From assembly GCF_036194065.1 (NCBI RefSeq), contig NZ_CP108095.1, positions 7,750,001 to 7,814,000 on the forward strand: a DNA stretch of 64,000 nt, read 5' to 3'. The notes beneath the pieces are model-generated. The model saw only the letters and a list, made by a program, of their open reading frames with translations, ran no database searches and was not told the origin of the DNA. This document shows, in pieces, positions 33,121-41,978 of the stretch. The stretch comes from Streptomyces sp. NBC_00239. Its GTDB lineage: Bacteria > Actinomycetota > Actinomycetes > Streptomycetales > Streptomycetaceae. The position numbers were made by a program, and so were the translations under genes. The first letter of the stretch is position 1, and every line of letters starts with the position of its first letter.

Positions 33121-33996
33121 GTGGCACGCGACAACCGCCCCCGGACCGCGCAGCCACGGCTGTGGACCTGGCTGCTGCTCCCCGGCACCCTCTGGATGAC
33201 CGGCTTCCTCCTCGCCTCCCTCCTCCTGGTCGCCACCCTCGCCCTCGGCACCACCGACCCGCTCGGAAACCCGCGCTTCGGCCTCAACTTCGACAACATC
33301 ACCGCGCTGGCCGACCCGGCCTACCGCATCGTGCTGCTGCGCTCGCTGGGCTACGCGCTGGTCACCTGCCTGATCTGCCTGGCCGTGGCCTACCCGGTCG
33401 CCTACGCCATCGCGCTGTGCGGAGGTCGCTTCAAGAACCTGCTGATCGCCGCGATCGTCGTACCGTTCTTCGCCAACTACCTGGTGCGGATGTACGGCTG
33501 GTCCGTCGTCCTCTCCGACGACGGACCGCTCCTGAAGGCCCTGCGCGCGATCGGTGTCGCCGACGGCGGCACCAGGATCCTGCAGACCGGCCCGGGCGTC
33601 ATCGCCGGACTCGTCTACGGCTTCGTCGTCTTCATGATCATCCCGCTGTACGCGGCGATGGAACGCATGGACACCTCACTCATCGAGGCCGGCCGCGACC
33701 TCTACGGCGGCCCCCTGCGCACCTTCCTCTTCGTCACCGTCCCCGCCACCCGGCAGGGCGCCGCCGCCGGATGCGTCCTCGTCTTCCTGCCCGCCATGGG
33801 CGACTTCGTCAGCGCCCAACTCATGGGAGGACCCGACCAGATCATGATCGGCAACCTGATCCAGGACAAGTTCTTCCAGGGCCAGAACTGGCCGCTCGGC
33901 TCGGCCCTCACCATGCTGCTGATGGCGGTCCTGTTCCTCGGAATGCTCGGCTACCTCCGGCGCACCCGCAAGGACGAGGCGGAGGCCGCCCGATGA
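33121..33996 (+). CDS. potB: Polyamine ABC transporter permease (PotB-like)
   Basis: 291-residue membrane protein with six predicted helices. The EAA loop is LIEAGRDLYGGPLRTFLFVTVPATRQG near residue 190, needed to dock the ATPase. MYGWSVVLSDDGPL and MGDFVSAQLMGGPDQ are typical of PotB. It starts with GTG one base after the binding-protein stop and overlaps the second permease by ATGA. Forms the heterodimeric channel with the next protein. Confidence 0.93.
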   Translation: MARDNRPRTAQPRLWTWLLLPGTLWMTGFLLASLLLVATLALGTTDPLGNPRFGLNFDNITALADPAYRIVLLRSLGYALVTCLICLAVAYPVAYAIALCGGRFKNLLIAAIVVPFFANYLVRMYGWSVVLSDDGPLLKALRAIGVADGGTRILQTGPGVIAGLVYGFVVFMIIPLYAAMERMDTSLIEAGRDLYGGPLRTFLFVTVPATRQGAAAGCVLVFLPAMGDFVSAQLMGGPDQIMIGNLIQDKFFQGQNWPLGSALTMLLMAVLFLGMLGYLRRTRKDEAEAAR

Positions 33997-34964
33997 GCCC
34001 CAGCACCTCCGGCACTCCCAGCACCCCCAGTACCTCGAGCACGTCCATCGGGTCCGGCGCCTCCCGGGCCTCCCGGGCCTCCCGGGCCTCCAGGACCCTC
34101 GGCGAGTCCGGCAGCTCCCGCCTCCGGGCCCGTCCCCGCCGCCGTCGCCGTCGCGGCGCGGAACGCCGCCCCCGCTTCGCCATCGCGGTCACCGCCGTCT
34201 TCTTCGCGCTCCTCTACCTCCCCGTCGGCGTCGTCGTCCTCTTCTCCTTCAACTCGCAGAAGTCCCTCACCGTCTTCGAGGACGTCAGCTTCCGCTGGTA
34301 CACGGCGCTCCTCCACGACGGCGCCCTCCTCGACTCGCTCGGCATGAGCCTGCGGGTCTCCCTCGTCGCCATGGCCGGCTCCCTCGTCCTCGGCGTCGCG
34401 CTCGCCCTGGGCCTCGTACGCAGCCGCAGCCGCCTCGGCTCCCTCGCCGGCCTGGTCATGCTCGTCCCGCTCATCACCCCGGAGATCGTCACCGGCGTCG
34501 CGGCGATGCTCCTCTTCAAGGGCCTCGGCATCACCCTGTCCACGACCACCGTGATGCTCGCCGAGATCACCTTCTCCATCTCCTACGTGACGGTGATCCT
34601 CCGCTCCCGCATCGCCGCCCTCAACCCGGAGGTCGAAGAGGCCGCGATGGACCTCGGCGCCACCCGCCGGCAGGCCCTGCGCCTGGTCACCCTGCCCGCG
34701 CTGCTCCCGAGCATCCTCGCCTCGGCGGTGCTGATCTTCGCCCTCGTCTTCGACGACTTCGTCCTCGCGTACTTCACCACCGGCGTCGACCCGCAGCCGC
34801 TGTCCGTCCGCATCTACTCGGCCATCCGCTTCGGAGTGCAGCCCACCATCAACGCCGTCGGCACCCTCATGCTCGCCGGATCCATCGGCCTCATCGCCCT
34901 CGCACTCGCCATCCCGCGCCTCTTCGGCCGCCGCGGCGGCCTCGACCTGCTCTCCGGGAAGTAG
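33993..34964 (+). CDS. potC: Polyamine ABC transporter permease (PotC-like) with repeat-rich N-terminus
   Basis: 323-residue permease, about 55 residues longer than PotC usually is. The extra N-terminus is low complexity: Ser/Thr/Pro repeats, three ASR repeats from a 9-base tandem repeat (34060-34092), then Arg-rich RARPRRRRRRGAERR just before the first helix, which would fix the N-terminus inside the cell. Core: FNSQKSLTVFEDVSFRWYTAL, EEAAMDLGATRRQALRLVTLP (EAA loop), FDDFVLAYFTTGVDPQPLSVRIYS. An internal start near the first helix is possible, but the ATGA overlap with the preceding gene favours the long form. Confidence 0.92.
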   Translation: MSPSTSGTPSTPSTSSTSIGSGASRASRASRASRTLGESGSSRLRARPRRRRRRGAERRPRFAIAVTAVFFALLYLPVGVVVLFSFNSQKSLTVFEDVSFRWYTALLHDGALLDSLGMSLRVSLVAMAGSLVLGVALALGLVRSRSRLGSLAGLVMLVPLITPEIVTGVAAMLLFKGLGITLSTTTVMLAEITFSISYVTVILRSRIAALNPEVEEAAMDLGATRRQALRLVTLPALLPSILASAVLIFALVFDDFVLAYFTTGVDPQPLSVRIYSAIRFGVQPTINAVGTLMLAGSIGLIALALAIPRLFGRRGGLDLLSGK

Positions 34965-34967
34965 CCC

Positions 34968-36104
34968 ATGTCCACGACACCCCAGCACCCGGCATCCCAG
35001 CACCCGACGCCCCGGCCCCCGACCGCCGTGCTCCCGACCCCCGCCGTCCGGCTCGACCACGTCACCAAGCAGTACCGCGCCGCCGACACGTACGCCGTGC
35101 ACGACGTCGTACTCGACATCGCACAGGGCGAGTTCTTCTCCCTCCTCGGCCCCTCCGGATGCGGCAAGACCACCCTGCTGCGGATGATCGGCGGCTTCAC
35201 CGACCCCACCGACGGCAGCGTGCTGCTCGACGGCCAGGACGTCACCGGGCTGCCGCCCGACAAGCGCAACGTCAACACCGTCTTCCAGAGCTACGCCCTC
35301 TTCGACCACCTCTCGCTCGCCGACAACATCGCCTTCGGACTCAAACGCAAGGGCGTCGGCCGCGCCGAGATCCGCGAGCGGGTCGCCGGCATGCTCGACC
35401 TCGTCCAGCTCGGACACCTGGCGGGCCGCAAGCCGGCCACGCTCTCCGGCGGCCAGCGACAGCGCGTCGCGCTCGCCCGCGCCCTGGTCAACCGGCCGCA
35501 GGTGCTGCTGCTCGACGAGCCGCTGGCCGCCCTCGACCTCAAACTCCGCCGGCACATGCAGGTCGAGCTCAAGCAGATCCAGCGCGAGGTCGGCATCACC
35601 TTCGTCTTCGTCACCCACGATCAGGACGAGGCCCTGACCATGTCGGACCGCCTCGCCGTCATGAACGACGGCCGCGTCGAACAGTGCGGAACGCCGGAGG
35701 ACGTGTACGAGCGCCCCACGAGCAGCTTCACGGCCTCCTTCATGGGCACCTCCAACCTCGCCCCCGGCACCTACCGGGCCGGCCGGGTCGCCCTCGACGG
35801 CGGCCCCGAACTGCCCGTCGGCCTCCGCCCCGGCATCCCCGACGGCCGCCGCGTCAACCTGTCGATCCGACCCGAGAAGATCTGGCTGTCCGACCTGGAA
35901 CCGGACATGGCCCGCGCCGACGGAGTCGTCCGGGAGACCGTCTACTGCGGCCCGACCACCACCTACCTCATCGAACTCGCCCCCGGAATCACGCTGTCCG
36001 TACTGGAGCAGAACACCGACCGCTCCCGCATGGAGGACCGCTGGAGCGGCGGCGAACGCGTCGAGATCGGCTGGAAGCCCGAACACTGCCTGGTCCTGGA
36101 CTGA
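34968..36104 (+). CDS. potA: Polyamine ABC transporter ATP-binding protein (PotA-like)
   Basis: 378-residue ATPase energising import. Walker A GPSGCGKTT near residue 62, Q-loop VFQSYALFDHLS, signature LSGGQRQRVALARAL near 158, Walker B LLLDEPLAALD, H-loop VTHDQDEALTMSDR. The C-terminal part from about residue 265 is a TOBE_2 regulatory domain (VNLSIRPEKIWLSD, VYCGPTTTYLIEL). The first 25 residues are a His/Pro/Thr-rich extension (PQHPASQHPTPRPP). It begins three bases after the PotC stop. Confidence 0.95.
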   Translation: MSTTPQHPASQHPTPRPPTAVLPTPAVRLDHVTKQYRAADTYAVHDVVLDIAQGEFFSLLGPSGCGKTTLLRMIGGFTDPTDGSVLLDGQDVTGLPPDKRNVNTVFQSYALFDHLSLADNIAFGLKRKGVGRAEIRERVAGMLDLVQLGHLAGRKPATLSGGQRQRVALARALVNRPQVLLLDEPLAALDLKLRRHMQVELKQIQREVGITFVFVTHDQDEALTMSDRLAVMNDGRVEQCGTPEDVYERPTSSFTASFMGTSNLAPGTYRAGRVALDGGPELPVGLRPGIPDGRRVNLSIRPEKIWLSDLEPDMARADGVVRETVYCGPTTTYLIELAPGITLSVLEQNTDRSRMEDRWSGGERVEIGWKPEHCLVLD

Positions 36105-36211
36105 ACCGGCCCGCCCGAAGACCACGCTCGAAGGCCCCGCCCGCAGGCCCCCCCGCCGAATCCCTCGCCACACGCCCCCACCGAAGGTCCCCCGACCGAA
36201 GGACAGCCCCC

Positions 36212-37528
36212 ATGAACCATGACGTCATCGTGCTCGGCGCCGGCCTCTCCGGCCTCGCCGCGGCCCGCGACCTCGCCGCCGGCGGAGCCGACGTCCTCGT
36301 CGTCGAGGCCCGCGACCGGGTCGGCGGACGCGTCGAGCAGACCCTGCTCCCCGACGGCCGGCTGGTCCAGCTCGGCGGCGAAGTCGTCGGCCGCGCCCAC
36401 ACCGCCTACACCACCCTCGCCGCGGAACTCGGCCTCACGCTCGTCCCCGGCTACACCGCCGAGCCCGGCGCCCTCACCCGCGCCACCCCCGAAGGGATCA
36501 GCGCCGGTGACCCGCCGCACTGGTTCGGCCCCGGCGACGACGCCTGCCACACCAAAGTCACCGCCGCGTTCTGTGCACTCGCCGGGACCGTCGACCCGGA
36601 CGACCCCTGGACCCACCCCGACGCCACCGCCCTCGACGCCCTCTCCGTCGGCGACTGGCTGCGCTCCCAGGGCGCCACCCCGGCCGTCGTACGCCTCTGG
36701 GAGATCGGCCAGCTCGCCCTCGCCGACGGCTCCTGGGAACGCACCTCCCTCCTCGCCGCCCTGCGCAAACACGCCGCCGTTCCCGGCTCAGGCCAGTACG
36801 ACTACGAGGCCTGGGAGGGACTGCGGGTCGCCGAGGGATCCGCGACGGTGGCCCTGCGCATGGCCGACGCCCTCGCCGGACGGATCCGCACCGGCGCACC
36901 CGTGGAGGCCGTCACCGTACGGGGGCCGGGCCGCTGCTCCGTACGGCTGGCCGGAGGCGAGACCCTCACCGCCGGCGCCGTCGTCAGCGCCCTCCCCGTC
37001 GGCCCGCTGCGCACGGTCGCCGTCACCGGTGTGTCGCAGGAGCGGCTCGCCTCCCTGCACCGCCAACGGAACGCGCTCGCCGCCAAGTTCGTCGCCGCGT
37101 ACGACCGGCCGTTCTGGCGCGACCGCGGCCGCAGCGGCCTCTCCGAGTGCGAAGGAGTCCTCGGGAGCACCTGGCCGCAGAGCGACGGCATCCTCTCCGC
37201 CCTCGTACCGCCCGAGCGGCTCGGCGTCCTGCTCGGCACGCCCGCCCCGCTGCGCACCCGCGAACTGCTCGGCGAAATCGCCCGGCTCTACGGCGAAGAG
37301 GCCCACCGGCCGCTCGCCACGTACGTCCGCACGTGGGGCACCGACCCCTGGACCCAGGGGTACGTCACCCAGTGGGCCCCCGGCGACGTCACGGCCGTCG
37401 GCCCCCGCCACGGCACCCACGAACCCCCCTTCTACGTCTGCGGATCCGACCAGTGGGTGGCCGGCTACATGGAAGGCGCCGTACGCACCGGACGCGACGC
37501 GGCCGCGGAGGCACTGCGCCGTGGCTGA
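36212..37528 (+). CDS. Flavin-containing amine oxidase (putrescine/monoamine oxidase-like)
   Basis: 438-residue FAD amine oxidase that oxidises an amine to the aldehyde with release of ammonia or an amine and formation of hydrogen peroxide. FAD-binding VIVLGAGLSGLAAARDLAAG at residues 5-24, then EARDRVGGRVEQ; a middle substrate domain; the C-terminal FAD motif FYVCGSDQWVAGYMEGAVRTG near 410-430, where GYMEGA is the flavin-contact segment of the monoamine/putrescine oxidase family. Cytoplasmic (no signal peptide). The aldehyde dehydrogenase gene starts eight bases before its stop. With PotDBCA upstream it makes an uptake-and-oxidation route for polyamine-like substrates. Confidence 0.92.
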   Translation: MNHDVIVLGAGLSGLAAARDLAAGGADVLVVEARDRVGGRVEQTLLPDGRLVQLGGEVVGRAHTAYTTLAAELGLTLVPGYTAEPGALTRATPEGISAGDPPHWFGPGDDACHTKVTAAFCALAGTVDPDDPWTHPDATALDALSVGDWLRSQGATPAVVRLWEIGQLALADGSWERTSLLAALRKHAAVPGSGQYDYEAWEGLRVAEGSATVALRMADALAGRIRTGAPVEAVTVRGPGRCSVRLAGGETLTAGAVVSALPVGPLRTVAVTGVSQERLASLHRQRNALAAKFVAAYDRPFWRDRGRSGLSECEGVLGSTWPQSDGILSALVPPERLGVLLGTPAPLRTRELLGEIARLYGEEAHRPLATYVRTWGTDPWTQGYVTQWAPGDVTAVGPRHGTHEPPFYVCGSDQWVAGYMEGAVRTGRDAAAEALRRG

Positions 37529-38939
37529 CACCGTGCACAACCACATCGACGGCACGGACCGGCCCGCCGCCTCCGGCCAGACGACACAGCTCGTCGACCC
37601 CGCCACCGGCAGGGTGCACGGCCGTGCCCCCCGCTCCGGCCGGGACGACACCGACGCCGCCTGCGCGGCGGCGGCCGCGGCATTCGCGCACTGGTCCACC
37701 ACCACGGCGGCCGTACGCCAGCGCGCCCTCCTCAAGATCGCCGACGCCATCGAGGAGCACGCGCAGGCCCTCACGGCCGCCGAAACCCGCGACACCGGCA
37801 AGCCCGCCCACCACTTCGAGACCGACGAACTCCCCGCGATCGTCGACACCGTCCGCTTCTTCGCCGGAGCCGCACGGAACCTGCCGGGCGCCGCCGCCGC
37901 CGAGTACACCGAGGGCCGCACCTCCCTGCTGCGCCGCGAACCGGTCGGAGTCTGCGCCCAGATCACCCCCTGGAACTACCCGCTGATGATGGCCGTCTGG
38001 AAGATCGCCCCCGCGATCGCAGCCGGCAACACCACCGTCCTCAAGCCCGCCGACACCACGCCCTCGTCGTCCGCCCTGCTGGCCCGCATCGCGGCCCCGC
38101 ACCTGCCGCCGGGCGTGCTCAACGTGGTCTGCGGCGACCGCGACACCGGCCGCGCGCTCACCGCCCATCGCGACGTCGCGCTCATCGCCGTCACCGGCAG
38201 CGTCCGAGCCGGCCGCCAGATCGCGGCGGCCGCGGCCGCCGACCTCAAACGGGTCCACCTGGAGCTCGGCGGCAACGCCCCGGTCATCGTCCACGACGAC
38301 GTGGACGTCGAGGCGACCGCCGCCGCCCTCGCCGCGGTCGCCTACTACAACGCGGGCCAGGACTGCACCGCACCCACTCGACTCCTGGTCCACCACCGCA
38401 TCCACGACGCCTTCCTCACGGCCTTCGCGGCCGCCGCGGCCACCCGGCGCCCCGGTGCCCCCGACGATCCGGCCGCCGACTTCGGTCCCCTCAACAACGC
38501 CGCCCAGCTCGCCTCCGTACAGGGCCTCCTGACCCGCCTGCCGGCCCACGCCGAGATCGTCACGGGCGGCGCCGTGCTCCCGCGCCCCGGCTTCTTCCAC
38601 GCACCCACCGTCGTCGCGGGCGTCCGCCAGCAGGACGAGATCGTCCAGGAGGAGATCTTCGGCCCCGTCGTCACCGTCCAGCCCTTCACCGACGAAACGG
38701 AGGCCCTCCACCTGGCCGACGACGTCCGCTACGGCCTCGCCGCGAGCGTGTGGACCACGGACCACGACCGCGCGATGCGCGCCACCCGCGCCCTCCACAC
38801 CGGCATCGTCTGGGTCAACACCCACGGCACCACCGTCTCCGAAATGCCCCACGGCGGCGTCAAACACTCCGGCCACGGCACCGACCTCTCCCTGGCCGGC
38901 CTCCTGGACTACACCCACCCCAAACACGTCATGTTGTGA
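37521..38939 (+). CDS. Aldehyde dehydrogenase (gamma-aminobutyraldehyde dehydrogenase-like)
   Basis: 472-residue NAD(P)-dependent enzyme that oxidises the aldehyde made by the amine oxidase. Motifs: ITPWNYPLMMAVWKIAPAI near residue 150, VTGSVRAGRQI, catalytic Glu248 in LELGGNAP and nucleophile Cys282 in NAGQDCTAPTR (34 residues apart, as expected), EEIFGPVVTVQPF and GVKHSGHG near the end. GQDC/TAPTR is the pattern of aminobutyraldehyde/betaine aldehyde dehydrogenases. GTG start overlaps the amine oxidase stop by eight bases (GTGGCTGA). Last gene of the rightward operon. Confidence 0.93.
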   Translation: MADTVHNHIDGTDRPAASGQTTQLVDPATGRVHGRAPRSGRDDTDAACAAAAAAFAHWSTTTAAVRQRALLKIADAIEEHAQALTAAETRDTGKPAHHFETDELPAIVDTVRFFAGAARNLPGAAAAEYTEGRTSLLRREPVGVCAQITPWNYPLMMAVWKIAPAIAAGNTTVLKPADTTPSSSALLARIAAPHLPPGVLNVVCGDRDTGRALTAHRDVALIAVTGSVRAGRQIAAAAAADLKRVHLELGGNAPVIVHDDVDVEATAAALAAVAYYNAGQDCTAPTRLLVHHRIHDAFLTAFAAAAATRRPGAPDDPAADFGPLNNAAQLASVQGLLTRLPAHAEIVTGGAVLPRPGFFHAPTVVAGVRQQDEIVQEEIFGPVVTVQPFTDETEALHLADDVRYGLAASVWTTDHDRAMRATRALHTGIVWVNTHGTTVSEMPHGGVKHSGHGTDLSLAGLLDYTHPKHVML

Positions 38940-38942
38940 CCC

Positions 38943-38960
38943 CGCGGGCCGCCGCCCGCG
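38943..38960 (+). terminator. Possible short terminator hairpin after the aldehyde dehydrogenase gene
   Basis: CGCGGGC (38943-38949) and GCCCGCG (38954-38960) pair with a four-base loop three bases after the stop codon. Short, no U-tract. Confidence 0.3.
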
Positions 38961-39100
38961 CGCCCGCGCGGCCCGGCACTTCAGAGACCGCCGGTATCGA
39001 GTTCCAGACCGAACGGCTCGGGCAGCCGCACCGGCGTACCGAAGGGGTGGGGTCCTTAGACACGGGGTGTAGCCGAGGTGCCCGGGCGCGGGGAGACGTG

Positions 39101-39916
39101 TCAGGGGGACGGGGCGGGGGCGGGTTTGCGGCCCCAGGCCGTGAGCATGCCCGGGGACAGCCCGGTGCACTCGGGGGAGCCGAGGTAGCGCAGCGCCTCG
39201 TCGAGGCCGGCGTCGTCGACCAGGCCCGTCGCGATCATGGCGGGCCGGGCGCGGCCCCACGTGTCCGCCCAGAACCGGCTGATCGGACTGCCCGGGGTCA
39301 GCGGCGGTACGTGGATCTCGGCCGCCACCTCCTCCAGCCCCGCCGCCCGCAGCAGCTCGATGCGGTGCGGAACCTGGGACACGTCGGTCCCGATGGTGTC
39401 GCGCAGCCCCTGCCACATGGCCCGCACGGCGCGGGTGAACGGGGTGACCGGCGCCGAGTCCGTGGTCAGGTCGACGGCGTCGCTGACCACCAGGACCCCG
39501 CCGGGGGCGAGCAGCCCGGCGAGCCGGGACACGGTCTCCCGCGGGGACGGCAGGTGCATGAGCACGAACCGGGCGTGGACCAGCCGGAACAGCCCGGGCG
39601 AGAAGTCGTCGGCGGTGACGTCCGCCTGGTAGGTGGTCAGTCCCGGTACGGGGTGCTCCGCGAGGAACCGTACGTCGCGGTCCACCGCCAGGACCCGCTC
39701 CACGCCGGCCTCGCCGAGCAGCCGCCGCGCCACCGTGCCGGTGCCCGCGCCCACCTCCAGGCAGGTCCAGCCGGGCCCCACGCCCAGCTGCCGCAGCCGG
39801 GCCATGGTCGTCTCGTCGTAGGCGAGGGCGCCCAGGTCGATGCGTTCGTCCTCGCCCCGGTCCCCGGGACGGAACACCCGCTCGCCGTAACGGCCCTCGC
39901 TCGGGGGACGGTTCAC
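39101..39916 (-). CDS. Class I SAM-dependent methyltransferase
   Basis: 271-residue methyltransferase. SAM motif I CLEVGAGTGTVARRL near residue 52, acidic residue in AVDRDVRFL (motif II), FRLVHARFVLMHLPSP (motif IV region) and LLAPGGVLVVSD. It resembles the Methyltransf_11/25 group; the substrate is unknown. GTG start overlaps the VOC gene stop (GTGA), so the pair is coupled. Convergent with the amine operon and separated from it by about 160 bases with no other feature. Confidence 0.9.
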   Translation of the reverse strand: MNRPPSEGRYGERVFRPGDRGEDERIDLGALAYDETTMARLRQLGVGPGWTCLEVGAGTGTVARRLLGEAGVERVLAVDRDVRFLAEHPVPGLTTYQADVTADDFSPGLFRLVHARFVLMHLPSPRETVSRLAGLLAPGGVLVVSDAVDLTTDSAPVTPFTRAVRAMWQGLRDTIGTDVSQVPHRIELLRAAGLEEVAAEIHVPPLTPGSPISRFWADTWGRARPAMIATGLVDDAGLDEALRYLGSPECTGLSPGMLTAWGRKPAPAPSP

Positions 39917-40431
39917 CCGCCGTCCGCCGGGGACTCCATCGACCGCAGCGCCTCTTCGGACCGCCTCTCCATCTCCTCGGGCGGGACGTCCTCGATGTGC
40001 GTGGCGACGTTCCAGCGGTGCCCGAACGGGTCCTCGAACTGCCCGGTGCGGTCACCGTAGAACTGGTCCTTGACCGGTGAGCGCTCGGTGGCGCCCCGGG
40101 CGAGAGCCGCGGCGAAGACCGCGTCGACGTCCTCGACGTACACGTGCAGGGTCATGGGGGTGCCGCCCACCGACTTGGGCGAGCGGAAATCGATGTCCGG
40201 GTACTCGTCGGCGAGCATGACGACCGAGTTGCCGAGCTCCAGCTCGGCGTGGCCGATCTTGCCTCCGGGCGCGGCCATCCTCATCCGCTCGCGCGCGCCG
40301 AGCACGGCGACGTAGAAGTCGATCGCGGCCGCGGCCCCGTCGACACACAGGTACGGCGTGACGCGCGGGTATCCCTCGGGAACGGGCTGTACGGGCACCG
40401 GGTTCCTGCCTTCGCGGACCGTGGCGGTCAC
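39913..40431 (-). CDS. VOC-superfamily (glyoxalase/bleomycin-resistance fold) protein
   Basis: 172 residues. The pattern RVTPYLCVDGAAAAIDFYVAVLGARERMRM, then MLADEYPD, MTLHVYVEDVDAVFAAALARGA and DRTGQFEDPFGHRWNVATH is the PhnB/glyoxalase-like paired beta-alpha-beta-beta-beta fold. Its metal ligands cannot be assigned with confidence. Function unknown; such proteins range from resistance factors to isomerases. GTG start lacks a clear ribosome binding site, and a GTG 12 codons downstream is an alternative. Upstream gene of a coupled pair with the methyltransferase. Confidence 0.88.
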   Translation of the reverse strand: MTATVREGRNPVPVQPVPEGYPRVTPYLCVDGAAAAIDFYVAVLGARERMRMAAPGGKIGHAELELGNSVVMLADEYPDIDFRSPKSVGGTPMTLHVYVEDVDAVFAAALARGATERSPVKDQFYGDRTGQFEDPFGHRWNVATHIEDVPPEEMERRSEEALRSMESPADGG

Positions 40432-40627
40432 CGCCGACCGCCGACTGCGCCCACAGATATCCCGGATCCCGGCGGGCGCGTCCGCGCCGCGCGGCGTCCG
40501 GCCACCGGATGCCCCGAAGGGCTGCCCCGCTCACCGGAACCCGCCGCGAGGGGAGGGGCCCGCCCGCGGCCCGGCGCGGGCGCGCGGGCGGGGTGGGTCG
40601 CGGAGGGCGGCGTGGCACTGTGGTGGC

Positions 40628-41200
40628 ATGACCATCGAAGTTCGCGCGGCTTCCGTCTTCGAGGACGTCCGCGCCGTGCTCGGGCCGAAGTCGCCCGCGT
40701 CCAACGTCTGCTGGTGCCTGAGCTACCGGATCCCGTCCAAGCTCAACAACGAACTCCGCGGGCCGGCCCGCGGCGAATTCGTCGCCGGGCTGTGCGGTGC
40801 GGAGGTCCCTCCGGGAGTCCTCGCCTACGACGGCGACGAGCCGGTCGGCTGGGCCGCCGTGGCGCCGCGCGCCGACACCTCGTTCGCGCACAGCCGGAAG
40901 ATCCCGCACGTCGACGACCTGCCGGTCTGGTCCCTGTGGTGTGTCCGGGTACGCCCGGGGCACCGCAAGCAGGGGATCTCGCACGCCCTGATCACCGGCG
41001 CGGTCGAGTTCGCCCGCGCCCACGGCGCGCCCGCCGTCGAGGCGTACCCGCTCGACAACGCCGGCGCGAAGGTCGACCTGACGATGGCGTACGCGGGTCT
41101 GCGCAAGAACTTCGAACGGGCCGGCTTCACCCACGCCGCCGACACGACCTCGGTCCTCGCCGGCCACCCCCGCGTCCTGATGCGCCTCGACCTGCGCTGA
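40628..41200 (+). CDS. GNAT-family N-acetyltransferase
   Basis: 190-residue acetyltransferase. The acetyl-CoA-binding motif A is at about residues 100-125 (LWCVRVRPGHRKQGISHALI), followed by AVEFARAHGAPAVEAYPLD and the C-terminal GFERAGF-like NFERAGFTHAA. An early CWCLSYRI segment resembles a Gcn5 subgroup frequent in Streptomyces whose substrate is unknown. It stands alone between a divergent VOC gene and a convergent unknown gene. Confidence 0.9.
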   Translation: MTIEVRAASVFEDVRAVLGPKSPASNVCWCLSYRIPSKLNNELRGPARGEFVAGLCGAEVPPGVLAYDGDEPVGWAAVAPRADTSFAHSRKIPHVDDLPVWSLWCVRVRPGHRKQGISHALITGAVEFARAHGAPAVEAYPLDNAGAKVDLTMAYAGLRKNFERAGFTHAADTTSVLAGHPRVLMRLDLR

Positions 41201-41220
41201 AGGGCGGCCCGCGCCCGCCC

Positions 41221-41688
41221 TCAGTCGCGGATGCTGCGGGCCAGCCACCGGGTGAGGGTGGTGCCGGGGATCAGTTCGCGGTGCGTCTCGTCGCCGGGGA
41301 TCGGGACGACCAGCCACCGGCCGGGCGGGAACACGCGGGCCTTCACGAAGGCCGTTCCGGTGTAGACGGAGCGGAGGAAGGCCGGCACGGACTCCCGGGG
41401 GACGTCGTGGAACTCGACGTCGTCGACGGTGATCTTCGCGTCGCCGTCCGGGAACAGGTGCACGCTCACGGCGGGGCTGCCCGCGAGCTCGACGAACGCC
41501 TCGTGCGGCAGCGAGCCGTCGGGGTCGACGGCCGTGAACAGTCCGGCCGAGGTCCGGCGCGAGACCTGGTCGGCGCCGATGTCGTCGCCGACGGTCATGG
41601 CGAGGCCGTACTCGTCCGCGATCGCGCGGACGGCGGTGACGGCGGCCTGGGTGGTCGGCAGGGGAGAGCGATCCATGATCGCCATCAT
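41221..41688 (-). CDS. Unknown conserved-looking protein
   Basis: 155 residues, soluble, alpha/beta with no recognised motif. Notable parts: AVRAIADEYGLAMTVGDDIG, VDDVEFHDVPRESVPAFLRS and GRWLVVPIPGDETHRELIPG. Three ATG codons at 41688, 41685 and 41676 could be the start; none has a good ribosome binding site, so the first is given. Convergent with the GNAT gene. The composition and codon bias fit a real gene. Confidence 0.65.
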   Translation of the reverse strand: MMAIMDRSPLPTTQAAVTAVRAIADEYGLAMTVGDDIGADQVSRRTSAGLFTAVDPDGSLPHEAFVELAGSPAVSVHLFPDGDAKITVDDVEFHDVPRESVPAFLRSVYTGTAFVKARVFPPGRWLVVPIPGDETHRELIPGTTLTRWLARSIRD

Positions 41689-41978
41689 GCCAAAGGAGCA
41701 GCCCGGCCGGAGGGTCGCCTGAACGCCTTCCCATGCCCCTCCGAATTCCCGGCCTGAGCACCGGTCTGAGCACTCCGTCCCATTGCATTCACAAGTTGAA
41801 GATGCGTCACGGAGAAATCGTGCCGGAAAATGCGGAAAAGCAGGCGTGAAGGCCGATATGCGGGATGCGCGCGCGTTGCGGGATCGTTAAGGGTCCATTC
41901 CTTGACGGCGAGTGATCGGGAGAGTTGACTGCGTGAACCTCGGCCAGAAGGACATGGCCCATTTGAGAGGTTCAGAAC

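Noticed and set aside
30465..33302. 945-aa minus-strand frame across the Rieske and potD genes
   Set aside because: Antisense shadow; composition lacks motifs and both plus-strand genes show intact active-site motifs.
33951..36173. 740-aa minus-strand frame across potC and potA
   Set aside because: Acidic Gly/Glu/Val-rich shadow of the Arg/Leu/Ala codons on the real strand.
36219..38939. 906-aa plus-strand frame ending in the aldehyde dehydrogenase
   Set aside because: The first 430 codons are an off-frame shadow of the amine oxidase gene; the aldehyde dehydrogenase begins at GTG 37521.
39000..39100. tRNA-like stretch in the gap after the aldehyde dehydrogenase gene
   Set aside because: A GGTGTAGCCGAGGTG-like run was noticed but no cloverleaf with acceptor and T-arm pairing could be formed.
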